Positions 21,061 through 33,302 of a stretch of DNA of 64,000 nucleotides are shown here, in pieces. The position numbers and the translations under genes were made by a program. The DNA comes from Ophioderma brevispina. Lineage: Eukaryota; Echinodermata; Ophiuroidea; Amphilepidida; Ophiodermatidae. Under the pieces are notes generated by a model that searched no databases, was not told where the DNA came from, and saw nothing but the letters and a program-made list of their open reading frames with translations. The stretch is taken from the NCBI GenBank assembly GCA_023653785.1, contig JAMKCH010005439.1, positions 62,001 to 126,000 on the forward strand, written 5' to 3'. Within the stretch, counting starts at the first letter, position 1, and each line of letters opens with the position of its first letter.

Positions 21061-21569
21061 CAACCTTTGTTATGTTTGAAGAAAAGAAAGAAGTTCACGC
21101 TTCGCGTATGTGGTATACTGTCTGTTACTAACCTGATGGTTATGTGAAAAGCATATTTCTTCATCATCCTCCTGCTCCACTTTTCTTTCCCAAACTGTCT
21201 CTCAAGCAATGGTCCTTTTTTGAAAAGGCGATGTAGGTGCGTACATGTTGATTAGGGTGTCAAAAAACGGCAAAATATGGGGAAAACAATTATGTTTTTC
21301 CACAACCCTGAAATTGTGATGTACGTGACAAGGGTATGTCACTAGCCACACTTAGCAGAGATCACAATCATCAAAAATACTGTCGGATGTAAAGCAAAGC
21401 AAGATAATAAAGGGTATAATGCATTGCATGGTTAGGGTAGGAAAACAGACAAAATACTTTGAGTCGGTGGAAATACTTATTTTGGATGCATTTTGTAAGT
21501 TCATGTTCATGCATCATATCCACCTTTGCATACAAGTGACCCCGGGCTTTTATTAGCCTCCACTCTGTA

Positions 21570-22328
21570 GGGGTAAGTCGGGTAATGCCGAACACCATTC
21601 GATTGAAGCCAATAAGTCCATGGTAAAACAAGGTTTGGTAAAGGTAACCATATCAATAAAAAGTGTAAGCAAAACTCTAACTATACACATGTTTTTCTTA
21701 ACTCAAACCTTTTAGAAAAGAAGTTATGATCAAAACAAAAAAATGGCGTCGTTCGGGATTACCCGACACCTCACGGCTAATGCCGAACGTGTTTTTTTAA
21801 TGGCAGCCACTTTGGGGACAAAATAGCATTTTTTGTTTCTTGCAACATAAAGTTATGGTAATAATGTATATACTGAAAAGCTTGATGAGAGTTTCAAATT
21901 ATGTAGATGAGATGGACACACCTATATTGGTTGCCATGGAAACAGGTCGTTCGGGATTACCCCAAACCAGGTGAAGTTTGTAATCTCGTTTCTTTCATAA
22001 ACTTCGTCATGGACGTGCCCCCTGTTGTACATGATTTTAATTGTAAAGGAACCCTAATCCTGCTAAACTATTAAACCCCTTTCTCTCTCTTCTTGTAGAT
22101 CTGATATGTCATCCAGAAATATATGTTCTGAATATTCATTTTCACTAAAAAGTGTTTTTTGTAAATCTCGCGAGAATGTGCGAGATTTCTATATTGGTCA
22201 GTTTACATTTGAATTAAGTCCAAAGGCAGCTAACACCATAGGGTGGTAACACGGTCTCCTCCTTTCGTAATATAGCGAAATCGCTGCGTTCGCGATTACC
22301 CCGCGTTCGAGATTACCCGACTTTCCCC
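21570..22328. mobile_element. TA-flanked TIR element, 759 bp, inserted in the RTE LINE
   Basis: The left TIR GGGGTAAGTCGGGTAATGCC, GAAC is mirrored by the right TIR (inverted GGGGAAAGTCGGGTAATCTC, GAAC). TA flanks both ends (21568-21569 and 22329-22330). Copies of the terminal motif recur inside: TCGGGATTACCCGA near 21750, TCGGGATTACCCC near 21950 and GCGATTACCCCGCG near 22290. No transposase is present. TA duplication fits the Tc1/mariner group but is not unique to it. Confidence 0.82.
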
Positions 22329-22659
22329 TAAGTCTTTTTGTCCACCTGTTGTCTTGCTCTTTGGATACACGTCCTGTCCGTCTCTATTTTTATTCCTTTT
22401 GTTCTGGATAATGTCGTTCACATTGGTTCTTTGCCTAATTTATTTCTATTGCTCTTTGGGCTGTAAAGATGTGTCCCACTTTCTTAGTTGTTGACCATGT
22501 TTCAGCTCCATAAATCATGGTTGTCAGCACACACTGATAATACACTCTATTCATTGGGGACATAGGGATGTTCCTATCAGTTTACAGGTTTTTGTGCATT
22601 CCAAAGCCAATCCATCCTGACTTTCGGTTGAGGACCTCTTCAGCTGTGCACGAACACAC

Positions 22660-23290
22660 TTTTACCGGACACTCAACAATATTATAAAGGAGTCTAGGTT
22701 TGTCGCCGGGCACCGCTACTCCATTGCCATACACACGCAAAAGAATCCTCAAACCACCAACAAAACGAGGCACGTCGTGCTAATTACGACGTCACACCAC
22801 CCTGCTCCATGCATAATGCATGTCGTGTGATCTATTCAAACCAATTACTGCACGGGGTCGTGCATGTACAATCAGTGGAAATCCGATGCGCCGTGACACG
22901 AGGTTGCGATAGTCCATGTGAATTGAATGTAAAACACGAAAGATCGAAACTAGCAAAACGGTATAATGGAACGATGTAATGGATGGGAAATGTTTTGAAG
23001 AAGTGTGGTTTTGCTTTGTGAATATCAGCAATGTCAATAGCATTAAAGACGATGTCAGAACTAAACCACTGACATTTTCGCTAATATGGACTTTGATCTA
23101 TTGCAACACAAATTGTACTAAGTGTCTATGAAATTATTATGAGCAAAATGGGAATGAAATGTAATTGGATAATTTGACTCAGGTGCAAGCTTTCTGTGCT
23201 TTGGTATAGCGCTATACAGGTGACCCAACCAAGGTTAATTATATTAAGCAGTGGCGCGCTTTTCGATATGGTGTAGTGATGTTGTAAAGA
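22660..23290. other. Unassigned block within the RTE LINE
   Basis: Separates LINE pieces that should be adjacent. No TIR, SINE head or coding domain was recognised. It has locally more CpG (22690-22880) than its surroundings. It may be an insertion of unknown type or rearranged sequence. Confidence 0.45.
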
Positions 23291-24310
23291 AGTTCGTTTG
23301 TGCTGTGCTGTGTCTATTTTCAGTGTTTGTTCCATATATTTATAGCTTTCAACTGTCTCAGCTCTACTGCAATTGTGACCTTTGTCTCATAATTGGTCAT
23401 AAACTTTGTCTTACCTTTATGCCTCTGTAATCAAACCTGTTTACCTTCTCTATTCTTAACATCGGTCTCATCAATGTCGATCTCCCTTGTTCTTGTAGGT
23501 TTGGGATTTCTTCAAGAGTTTCTTCTTCACTGCTGCTGCTCCTGTTAATATCTTTGGATAACCCCCGGTCTCCCCCTCCCTTATTTTTCATTGTTTGGAG
23601 CCATCAATATCTATGTTTTTCTAGCCATGGCATCAAGTATAATCCTAAGAACCATTGGCTATATATTCTTTTATGTACTTAAATTCATTACTTCAGCGCA
23701 TCAACATATCTTCCTCTTGTTGATCAATGCCCTTTCTGGGACTCTACGAATCCGAAGACTATCCAGTTTGATTTTTTCATTTGACTTTCAAATTATTTGG
23801 TTTTTAGGCCTTTAAAAGTGGTCTTTGGTGGAAAAATCTGCTGGTCCAGGGTATCTTTCCGTCTTCTTTAGGAATTATCTTTTGTGAAAATCTTATATAC
23901 ATACATGGGTCAGCTGATTGGACGGTAGTTCTTCAGCATTTTCCTTCCCCCCCCCTTTTTTGTGAAGTGGATGACTTATGCTTCTTTCCACTTTTAGGGA
24001 ATATCTCTATTGCCCTAAATCTGGTTTGTATATCTCTGGGAGCTGTATTAGTGCCACATGACCACCCGCTTTTATTATGTTGATGTTGTCCCAAGGTAAT
24101 TCTTTCATTTTTCTTTTGATTATCTTTGTGAAAATGGTTATGTATATGAGACAGAATTCTGCATTGGCATAGTTCTTCTGCCTTTTCTTCTTTTTTGTGA
24201 AGTTGGAACGATTTTGAGCCTTTTTTCACTTTTATGGTATTTTTATTTTGTCCCCTAAGATCTGGCTGGTTGTATAGCTTTGGGAGCTGTATTAGTATTG
24301 CTTGGTGACT

Positions 24311-24995
24311 ATCCAGCGTTTTTTGATATCACTGGGATTTTTATCAATTCCGAGCTTTTGTTTTCCCTAATTCGTTTATCGCTACTCCACTTTCATCGGT
24401 ATAAATATAGGATAATTGCTTCCGCATCATATCTTTTTCTGGACATAGACTTCAATCTCAAAGTATGGACTGGGTAATTGTATTCGTCATTTTTATTGCA
24501 TAATAATGGATTATCACAAAATATTTTTGGGGGGGTTTTCATATCTCAGCCGGTGTTAATTAAGTTTGGTGGTGAATCTGTGGGGTTAGAATAAAATAAT
24601 TTCATCATATGAAGGGTGTCCAGCGCAGTTCATACTGCAATTCTTGCCTGCCCCAGGGGAAATTACGTCATCCAAATTCTGGGAGTTACCGAAACGGCCT
24701 TTTGGTTCCTTATATTTTTTGTTCTTCTTTCCGAGCTTAGACTCTGTTTGTCTGGTTCGTCTTTTTTCTACTTCTGGATGCATTATTATATCGTTTAACC
24801 TTACCGCAACCTCCTATGTACGCTCTATACGTATATTAAAATGTCAACAACTTCGAACAGCTCTCTAAGTATCTATTGAAGATTGGCATTTTGTTGTTAT
24901 TGTTGGGCTTGAGGGAGCCATTTAATGTTAGTTTTTATTTTTAATACCCCAATTGGTTAGATTGTTGGTTACAGTATATTTGCATTAAAATCACT
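24311..24995. other. Unassigned sequence
   Basis: No feature recognised beyond short unsupported frames. Confidence 0.45.
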
Positions 24996-25804
24996 CACAC
25001 TTAGTGCCCAAGCTAAACAAACTTTCCGTTATGGCTCCGGGTAGGGGGGGGGGGTTCCTAGATCCCAACCCATCACCACTTTCCCAGGAGTTGTGATCAT
25101 GACACTAACAAACACGGTCAATTGGGGTCCCACGTAAGAACCACATACCCCCAATAAAAATTGAAATCGACTTTGACCTATTACCTAATGGCCAAATTGA
25201 AAGTGTCCTCTCCGAAAGGGAGTGGTTCGCACATTTCCATCCTCCGCAACTCCAATAATAAGGTTTTGAACCAAAATAAATTCATTATCCATTATATCTA
25301 CTCTAGAATAACCAATTAAATAAATCATTTCACAATATAACCAAATTATACCACTGTATTTTTCTTCTCAGAAACTTTCAAATCAACCTTATTTTTCCCA
25401 TAGACTTACACAGTTAAGAGCCACGTCATGAACAAAATTAAAATTGATGCTATCAGCATATAAAGGGTTATTGATTTAAGTAATGATTAATTAATTGGCC
25501 TCCTAAGGTATATATCTAAGCAATAAAATCCAAGATTTAATTACTTTAATTTTTTATTAGTAAAATATCGTTCATTTTTCCCACTTCCGTTAGTGGCCCA
25601 AGGGGGGGGGGAGGGTCCTATGGGACCCAAGCCGAATTAATTCTATCAGCCTTGGGCGGATTGAATTTTTTTAGTATCAGGAGAACGTATTCTAAATCCG
25701 ACAAGTGGTTAGCAAAAACTCCTTTAAAAATTTGATTGCGTACCCGAGAAATCGCAAAAAATCAAATGCTGGTAATAGGAACCCCCCTTGGGCACTTAAG
25801 TGTT
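24996..25804 (+). mobile_element. Poly-G TIR element, copy 4 (diverged)
   Basis: The left end CACACTTAGTGCCCAAG is eroded. The right end CTTGGGCACTTAAGTGTT is good and is followed by AA. The internal block CTTCCGTTAGTGGCCCAAGG, G tract, CCTATGGGACC lies near 25590. A first G tract near 25045 is followed by TTCCTAGATCCC. Confidence 0.68.
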
Positions 25805-27718
25805 AATAGAAAAGGGAAAGTGACGAGAGCATTTACTGGACAGCAACTTTGTGTGCTTTCGTTTGATTTTGGCACTGTTTGCGGTCTGATAAATTAATCA
25901 CAGCAATAATATGTTCTCTCTTGAGGTCACATGATGATATGCATGGTGAATAGCTCTTTGTATTTCAATTGAAGTCATTGGGCTAACATAAACCAAACAT
26001 TACGTGCTTGGTTTACTATTATTGTGTTATAAGAGAAATTTAACCCTTCAATATACATTGCTTTCATATTCTAGATTAACATATCCCCACGAGAAGGATG
26101 AATGCCTATTGAGCAGCTGTACCATACAAAACAATGTGAAACTTGGCCATATCTTTAGCACAAAGCGCATATCGATGATAAGAAACACCATTAACAAAAG
26201 GGGGCCTACCTAAAGGTTGAGCAAGAAAACATGGACCGTCCATTTTGTCCACCATTTTGACACCTACAAAAACACATATCTCAACATATGTGCTATAAGG
26301 CTTATTTTATAGCTTAGCTATTAATTTTGGTCCCAAAGATTATTCACCTCGGTTTGCTATAGACCGAGTCGTACGCCTTTTTGAAACAGTATTCAAGTTT
26401 TGATACCTGTCCCACGGTCGCATTGAAATGCAACCGTCAATTAAGTGTCCAAATTGAAAGCCCCCCGATGCTTGGTGATTTTGATACCAGTGGCTGACTC
26501 TGTCTCCTCTTTCCTTGTTACCAAATAAAGCACCAACATACCTAGTATGGCGTCACAAGACTTCCAATCAAGTTCCGCGATCGCAAATTGTGGTATTTCC
26601 ACAACATAGGGAAATCCAATTTTGCCCTAAAACATGGGAATCTCGGATTTCATGCGGTTTTTAAGTTCTAAATGTGGCTTGGTTAGTTTTAACCATTATA
26701 CATAGAGTTTAAGATCCATACTGTGCATAACTTTTCAAATGCACCATGAATATCCTTGGATTGCGTAACCACCCCTTACCCTAACGGCAACCTACCCCTG
26801 TGAGTTGCAACCTCAAATTTTGTTTTCGCAAAACGACGAAAAGGGTGAGAGAACCGATACCCTAGAAGCTTGTTTTTACTATTTCTTTTTTCATTTTATA
26901 GCGCGCCAGGGCGAAGTTCACGGGGGTGGGGGGGGTACCACTAAGAACCGACGATGGTTATGAGTTAAAAGGCAATGATAATGTAACAGTTAATTTGAAA
27001 CGCATTTTTTTAAAGCTGTATCATATTTTGTAACTATAAGACTGGATATTTAATTATCTTTAGAAACAGAAAGAAAGTAAAACATGTACACACCTGGTCG
27101 GATTTCGAAACCGTCGACTGCTCCGATTACTACGCTCTCGTCAAATGAGTAACAAGGTGTCCGAAAGGTACGTGCTTCCGCTTTCCTAGAGGATAGCATC
27201 AGAACGATATATATGTGCTTTATATTTGTTTTTGAAAATTTTAACTAATTAGTTCTCCAGATAGACAAGAATGAATATCCGGCCAAGCGCACTTTTTTCA
27301 ACACTTACGTGGGCTTAATAAATATTTACAATAGGACAGGATATAGTCAGTTAAATAAATAATCCAAATTAGTTGTAAAAACTCTGTCGCCGTTGATAGT
27401 TTTTGTTTTATTCTGGTTTTATCATAATAAATGGGACTTTCAAACAGCCGTGATATATGAAAATCATTATTTAGGTTTTTATAACCCAAACTTGCAAACA
27501 TTATATTGCACATCGGCAAAGTAAGGTGTAAGAAAACGACTTTCTATTACAGGTTTTTTGATCAAAATTATAAACATAATAATATGTAGTTCAGCGGTAC
27601 TCAGGCTTTATGGTGTAAAATGGAGACTATAGACTTCCTTTTGAAAAAAAAAAAAAACAAACATTTATCAGTAAATGTTCCCCTGCTTTTTACAATTAGA
27701 GGATGTAAAGAGGTTCCT
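25805..27718. repeat. Mostly unassigned; dispersed repeat family D at about 26510-26850
   Basis: AAATCCAATTTTGCCCTAAA and GATTTCATGCGGTTT near 26610-26670 resemble AAATCCAATTTTGCGCGAAA and TTTTAATGCGGTTT near 54660-54710. The related CAACCACCCC segment also occurs near 31520. The rest of the interval shows no recognised feature. There is a G tract at about 26926-26935. Confidence 0.5.
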
Positions 27719-27906
27719 ATTTAGAGGCTGACTTTTGTCAGCATTCTATGGCACTGTTATACTGTACATTTAAATGTTTACTGCATGAAAACGGAGAATC
27801 CGATTCATCTCTAACTATGGAATATTTTCAGTTGTAGATAACTATTTTAATTATTACACACACACACACAGAAAAACATATTTCGAAATCTCTGAGGCAA
27901 TCTTTA
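27719..27906. mobile_element. Partial copy of the 8932-9299 MITE
   Basis: GTTTACTGCATGAAAACG, AATCCGATTCATCTC and the right TIR GAAATCTCTGAGG match the right half of the first copy. The left end retains GAGGCTGACT only. A short (CA)n has expanded inside it. Confidence 0.7.
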
Positions 27907-28047
27907 AAATATATTAAAATTTCAATTGGTTTTATTGTTTAAGAAGTCAGAAAATGCGACAAATTTGGTGGAATCAGCACTAATTGGATACCGCGGTAAA
28001 TTGAGAACGTAAAACATCACCCAACCAGTAGGATTTACTACTTGGGA

Positions 28048-28172
28048 TGTCACTTCTTCTTCTTCTTCTTCTAATTCTTCCTCTTCCTCCTCCTCCTCTT
28101 CCTTCTCTTCTCCTTCTGCCTTTTCCTTTTCTCCTCCTTTTTCTTCTTTCTCTTCTTCACCTTCTTCTTCAC
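28048..28172. repeat. Polypyrimidine (TTC/TCC)n tract
   Basis: About 125 bp almost purely C and T, built of CTT, CCT and TTTC units. Confidence 0.9.
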
Positions 28173-30770
28173 ATGGGTATTCCCAGTTTGTTTAAAGGAT
28201 ATTCATGGAAGCCCAGCATATGATTAGCTGCAAAAACCAAAGCAATGATAGCGCAATGGTAGGCAATATTAAATTTTCAACACCAGGTCCATATGAAACA
28301 CATACATTCATGTGTTAAGACATTATGGTATATAAGCCTCGTTAAGCTAGATCTATATGAAGTTTAATGGTATACGTGTCTGTGCAATCTCGAGTTTAAT
28401 CAAAATACCATCTCTCCTATTCCTATATGTTGTGTTGCGCCCTCACACCAATTGAACTAGATACGGGTTATTGGCCAATAAAATATACCACAGAACGTTG
28501 GGTACCTACAAGAGTTGAACAATGTTTTTGTCATAACGTCTTGGACATAAATAAAGATACATTTTTGGGAAAGAAATATGATGTAGGAATAAAAGATCTA
28601 ATTTCTTCGATTTAACTCAGTCTAATAATGTCTCGTGAGAGTACGAAAACATGTGGGGTTATTTCTTAAGATCACTACTGCCACTAAGATGAATAGATGT
28701 AAAACTGGGAAATTTTTATGGACAGTGATTTGAATTCCCATTTTCCTTTCTTTCAAGAAACGGGGGGCCGTACTGTTCATGTTTCTTTAAAAACGTGTGT
28801 TGATATCTTAAGGGTTTAGGGTATTTTTTAATGTTTTAAAGCCATATTTTTGGGAAAGAGACGTTCACGCGTGTAGTAATGTTAATTAGTGTTAGTGTGA
28901 TAGACAAACCACTGAATAAATAGGTGAAAGCTGATTTTTTTTTGCAGGATAGTATAGTGTAAGTAGCAACATATCACAAAGTCCCCCAAGAATCCCCGAT
29001 GTGCTATTTGAGAAATAAGGGGTAAAGTTTGTACAGGACAAATTCTAAATGTTCCAAGCGCATTCCAATGTTATCACGTTTGTGTCATTCCATATAGGAT
29101 TGAAAAAAGATCAAGTTTTTCACCTGCAATGTATGGATTATTAACAATATGGAAATACTTTCAAAGTCACAATGGGCGGTAAAGGGCTCAGAATGCTCCG
29201 GTCCTTTCCAAAGGTGTATCAAAGTGTTTCGTCTTATTGAGTATAACTGAAAGATATAATTCACAAGCCCTGTCTCTTATAAGGTCAATATTTCAAAAGA
29301 TGTAGATAGTGTGAATGAAGCATATTTTGCCAAAAAAATGACCATACAATCATGTCGAGTAATTTAATTAGTTTAAACATTATAATCCTACCGTTTTGAC
29401 ACCACGTTGGCCTTGACAATTTTTTTGGGCCTGTATGCCTATTTCTAAAGTTGACAACTATACATTTTCTTATTCAGTTTTTATTAGAAGAATACACTAG
29501 TCCATAATTTAGCTCAATGAAACAGCTTGTACCGTGTATAACTCACCACCCCCCCTACGTTCTCAATTAGCACAAGGGGGACACTTGGGGACTTTGATCT
29601 GTTGGCTATGCACAACATTGGTAAGTTCCTAAAAATCATCTTATGCCTTACAGTGTGAGTCAAAATGGATTTGTTCCCAATATGTTTTTTTTTTCTGTCC
29701 AAACTTGCAGGTACTCTTAAAATTGTAAGGTAGTTTCAAAAGTCATTTAAATACTTTCCACGGACTTTTTACTTTTTCATTTTGGTTCATGCAATCAATA
29801 TTTGCACTCATATAAATAAGGCCCTCAGATTTGCCCTTGTACAAGATTCTAATTGAGTTGGTTAATTGAAGCGCCAATTTCACGTGGGATATACCTAATG
29901 TATCTTTTACCACACTGGGGGGATAAATGTAATAAAATGCCCCAGTGAGTATAACACAGGCCAGTTATAAGTTATTATTATGCAACAACACGTGCCAACT
30001 ATTTGACTGTTTAGAATTCTTTAAGATTTAGATGACTCGTTTTAGCTATTAACTAAGGCAAAGCAAAAAGATATTAAAACACACCAAAACCAGTTTCAAT
30101 TTAAATGATACCCCTTAGTTTGGCAAAGGTCAAAGGTCCAGACGCTTATTTGAAACAATTTTCTTTCATGATAAAATATTATAATTTTTTGTGCTAATTA
30201 TCTCTATCGTGAATAAATGGCCACAAACAGAATTTCTTGCCTTTCTGCGTTTTCTTTCTGTATCCTGGTTTGTGAATTCCCTGTTCACATGTTTACTGTA
30301 CTATAGACATTTGTACACGTGTCATTTTGGGAGCCCTCTAAAATGAGGCCATAATTGAAAATGAAATGCAAATAATCTCGGGATTTTTGACATGTGATTG
30401 AGAATTAATATTTGTTAATATAAAAGTATATAATAATTTCTAAAGATTACAAAATTTTTTGTAATATTTTGTGTTTCCATCGGGGAACATCATTTAGACT
30501 CACACTGTATTTCTTTTCCGCCTTCTGGCGTCCATACCTAAAGTTACTGGAGTCGTAAATTTGCTCGAAAGGCAATTCATCAGATTACTAATTGATGTAA
30601 CCTGTGGTACATCATTTTAACCCGGTGCAAATATACTCTTCTCTTAATTTTTTACACTTACACTTCTTTGAAATCTTAAAGCGCGGTTTTGTGTTGTCTG
30701 TTGGTGTTTTCTAATCTAGCGTGGTGCAGTTGAATGGGTGGGTGCATTTCATATTCCACGAAATACTTTT
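28173..30770. other. Unassigned AT-rich sequence
   Basis: About 2.6 kb without a recognised gene or complete repeat. A GTTTGTACAGGACAAATT segment near 29030 recalls the GTTTGTACAGG motif of 16824 and of family A neighbours. Confidence 0.45.
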
Positions 30771-31086
30771 TCACCTTCCCTCCTTCCTTCCTTCCCTTCC
30801 TACCTCCTGGTCCTTCCCCGTCTTTCCTTTCCTTCCTTCCTCTTCGTCCTCCTTCTTTCTTCCTTCCTTCCTTTCCTTCCTTCCTCCTCCTTCCCCTTCC
30901 TTCTTCCTTCCTTCTTCCTTCCTTCCTCCGTTCGTTCTTTCTTTCGTCCGTTCTTTCCTTTCGCTTTCCTTTCTTCCTACCTTTCTTCTCCTTCCTTCCC
31001 TTCCTTTCTTCCTTCCTTCCTCCTTCCTTTCTTCCTTTCTCCTTTCCTTGCTTCTTCCTTTCGTCTTCCTTTCTTTCCCGTTCGTC
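30771..31086. repeat. (CCTT)n microsatellite, about 315 bp
   Basis: Continuous pyrimidine strand of TTCC/CTTC units. Its open frames in all registers are low-complexity (Arg/Lys/Glu or Phe/Ser/Pro) and are not genes. Confidence 0.95.
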
Positions 31087-32059
31087 CTCGTCCCCACCAA
31101 GGGTTTTTGTACTGCGTTCACGACCAAGGGGGGGGGGGGGGTGGTTACCACACCCCTGATTTTTCGTAATTAAGCGACAAACAATCATCTTGTTTGGTAT
31201 CAGTGTGTGCTACATATTGTCCTTTCTTCAAATCAAGTACAAACATATCAATTTTTAAGCAATCATGACGTCATAGTGACGTTCATAACTGAACTTATTT
31301 TTTAGCCAAATTTGTAAGCAAAAATCGCCCAAAAGCTAGGTTTATCGAACCGTTTTTGCATTTATCCGCAAAATTGGTATTTCTTTGCCACTAATTGGTG
31401 CCAAGTAAGCATACACATGTATTACTCTAACAATATAAAAAATACAGTGTGTGCTTACATAGCACCTACTTACATAAAGTAACCATTTTTTGGCATTTTA
31501 CACATAGAGTAGGAGGTGGCAACCACCCCCCGTTCCGACTTTGACGGGACGGGGTGTGACTTCCCATGAAGGGTGTGTACCCTCCACCTCCATTTTTTTT
31601 CCTCGCTAAAATGGCCGCAAAGTATGAACTTACAATTACATAAAAGCCTTAGATCGTATTCATTTGCGTTTTTTGCGACAGGGGATCCCCCTTGGTTGGA
31701 CGAGGGTTAAGCTAAAATAAATGATTATAAACATGTGGGAATATAGTGAGAGGATTGTGGATCAAAGACGTAACTCCATTTTACATATACTACGCGAATC
31801 AAACAAATTAATCAGCAAGGATTGTAGATGACCTTGAAAGAATCACTGAATCATAGCTTTGTTGTTGTTTTAATCAAGCAAATCTAAATATACTTCCAAG
31901 TGTTGAACAAATGAAAGATATCGACTGAAAATTTGGAACTGGTATATAAAATCTTCACACAAAATCTCAGCCAATTGATCCTGACGTGTAAATGAAAACG
32001 GTTTTCAACACTACTACTGTAATCAAGGTATAGAACAAAATGGCAAAATGGTGCGCCCC
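31087..32059. other. Unassigned sequence with a G tract
   Basis: A G run lies at about 31128-31142. GGTGGCAACCACCCC near 31515 resembles family D. Otherwise nothing was seen. Confidence 0.45.
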
Positions 32060-32335
32060 CTGCAGGCGGAGTGCCCATCTATCTGTCATTGGCGTTTGTT
32101 GGGCCAGACAGACTTCCTATTATAATGGTGCTGTGGGGGTTCGCATCCTCCCGCACAGCGAGTCGTTTTGCATTCCCAGCATATTGCGCTAACAATTGTT
32201 ATACTCCTGGGTGGAGAGAGGCAAGCGAAGGGGTAAAGTGCCTTGCCCAAGTGCACAACCACATTGGCGACTATGGGGGCTCGAACCCACAACCTTGCTT
32301 ATGAGGCGAGCGATGATCCACTGCACACGTGTGCC
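32060..32335 (-). mobile_element. tRNA-derived SINE with well-preserved head
   Basis: On the minus strand the head runs from about 32335 to 32270: GGGCACACGTGTGCAGTGGA (A-box region), an anticodon loop CTCATAA as in methionine tRNA, and B box GGTTCGAGCCC. The body continues CAATGTGGTTGTGCACTTGG, GCAAGGCACTTTACC and TCCACCCAGGAGTATAA. This is the best SINE in the window. Similar bodies occur at 19455 and 35400. No poly(A) tail is evident, so the 3' end is approximate. Confidence 0.8.
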
Positions 32336-33146
32336 CTACCAATAGATACAACAAGGATATGCCCAAATTAAGGACTTAAAATATAGCAGTATCCTAAACA
32401 ACCCCCATGGGACCTATATTGTTTCTTGCTCTGCAACAGGTAAATTGGTGTTTGGATTTGTCATATCAGTTGGCACATTGGTATATATAGATTCTTTGAT
32501 TAGTCCGTAGTTGAAGTAATCTGCCTTTTAGTACATCTCTTTAACCATCTTGAGCCATTTTTATATCGATACACTAAAAAGGAGGGGGACTGTTACCACA
32601 CACTTGGAATTTCGTTATTTGGCAGTTTTTCTCACATGCGACATTTAAACATAATAGTAGGCGCGTTGGTACACATTTTAGTATCGATGGAAAGAGGAGA
32701 AGAATAGCTTCAAACCATGCATATGGCGCGATACTAGGCATGTGGACACGTCTCTCCTGAAAGGTGAGTGCAGCAGGGCAATGAGCCCTTCTGACTTAGA
32801 TAAAGTAGAGCAAAGCTAATAATTTGAAATCTGATAAGTGTAGACATGACTAACTAAAGGGCAAACTGATCGTATGGGAAACATATCTAGGGGTGAGCGA
32901 CACAGAGGCATAGCCATGATAGCTTTGTCTTGTCCCTTTTGAAATTCATCATATTTCGATAGGCACTTAGGCCTCAAAGTGTGTGTGTCTGTTTCAATAG
33001 CCATTGACGAAATAAAGAGATTTTTGTTTGTTTTATCCATTATCAAAAACTCTAACGCCATATTACATGTTAGTTTTAGAATGACAAGGTCGAAAATGCT
33101 ATCCACTCACAAAACAGGTTGAAACATACAGTAGGGGAATATAAAG
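32336..33146. other. Unassigned sequence
   Basis: No feature recognised. Confidence 0.45.
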
Positions 33147-33302
33147 GTCATCAGTCCGGAAATAAAAGTCGTCAGTCCGGAAATAAAAGTCGTCAGTCCG
33201 GAAATAAAAGTCGTCAGTCCGGAAATAAAAGTCGTCAGTCCGGAAGTAATTTTAGGGTTAGGGCTTAGTGTTAGGGTTTGGGTTAGGGTTCGGACTGACG
33301 AT
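33147..33302. repeat. 21-bp minisatellite, TTAGGG-like run and inverted core
   Basis: Five head-to-tail units of GTCGTCAGTCCGGAAATAAA plus one A occupy 33147-33249. The first has CATCAG, and the last ends GGAAGTAA. TTAGGG-type repeats follow at 33251-33288. The core then recurs inverted as TCGGACTGACGA (33290-33301). The flanks GTAGGGGAAT at the left and the complement of CTACCC at the right hint at degenerate TIRs of a ~200-bp element. Confidence 0.85.

Larger units (their letters stand above)
21470..24310 (-). mobile_element. RTE-type LINE remnant, rearranged and twice interrupted
   Basis: Read on the minus strand: KAGGHVALIQLPE (near 24060), LHKKGG and KNYRPIS (23914-23934), YKIFTK, then DALK near 23690. 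A weaker stretch at 23300-23590 includes KTKFM. GWIGFGMHKN appears near 22620, IPMSPMNRVYYQCVL near 22540, MIYGAETWSTTKK at 22481-22519 and RWTKR at 22335-22350. After a TIR insertion, TEWRLIKARG resumes at about 21540-21566. These match the RT and thumb of RTE LINEs in order. The GGHVALIQL/HKK/NY segment is duplicated in tandem (about 23940-24065 and 24190-24300). There are many stops, and a 0.6-kb unrelated block lies at about 22660-23290. Confidence 0.82.

Noticed and set aside
30676..31188. 170-codon minus-strand frame and three plus-strand frames over 140 codons
   Set aside because: All lie in the (CCTT)n microsatellite. Purine/pyrimidine strand bias removes stops, and the products are Lys/Arg/Glu or Phe/Ser/Pro low complexity.
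32270..32335. Functional methionine tRNA
   Set aside because: Head continues into a SINE body shared with other loci, so it is a tRNA-derived SINE rather than a gene.
33147..33249. Regular short repeats as a CRISPR array
   Set aside because: The 21-bp units are head-to-tail without spacers, no cas gene is present, and the window is an animal nuclear sequence.
33251..33288. TTAGGG-like run as a true telomere
   Set aside because: Too short and degenerate, with non-telomeric sequence continuing on both sides.
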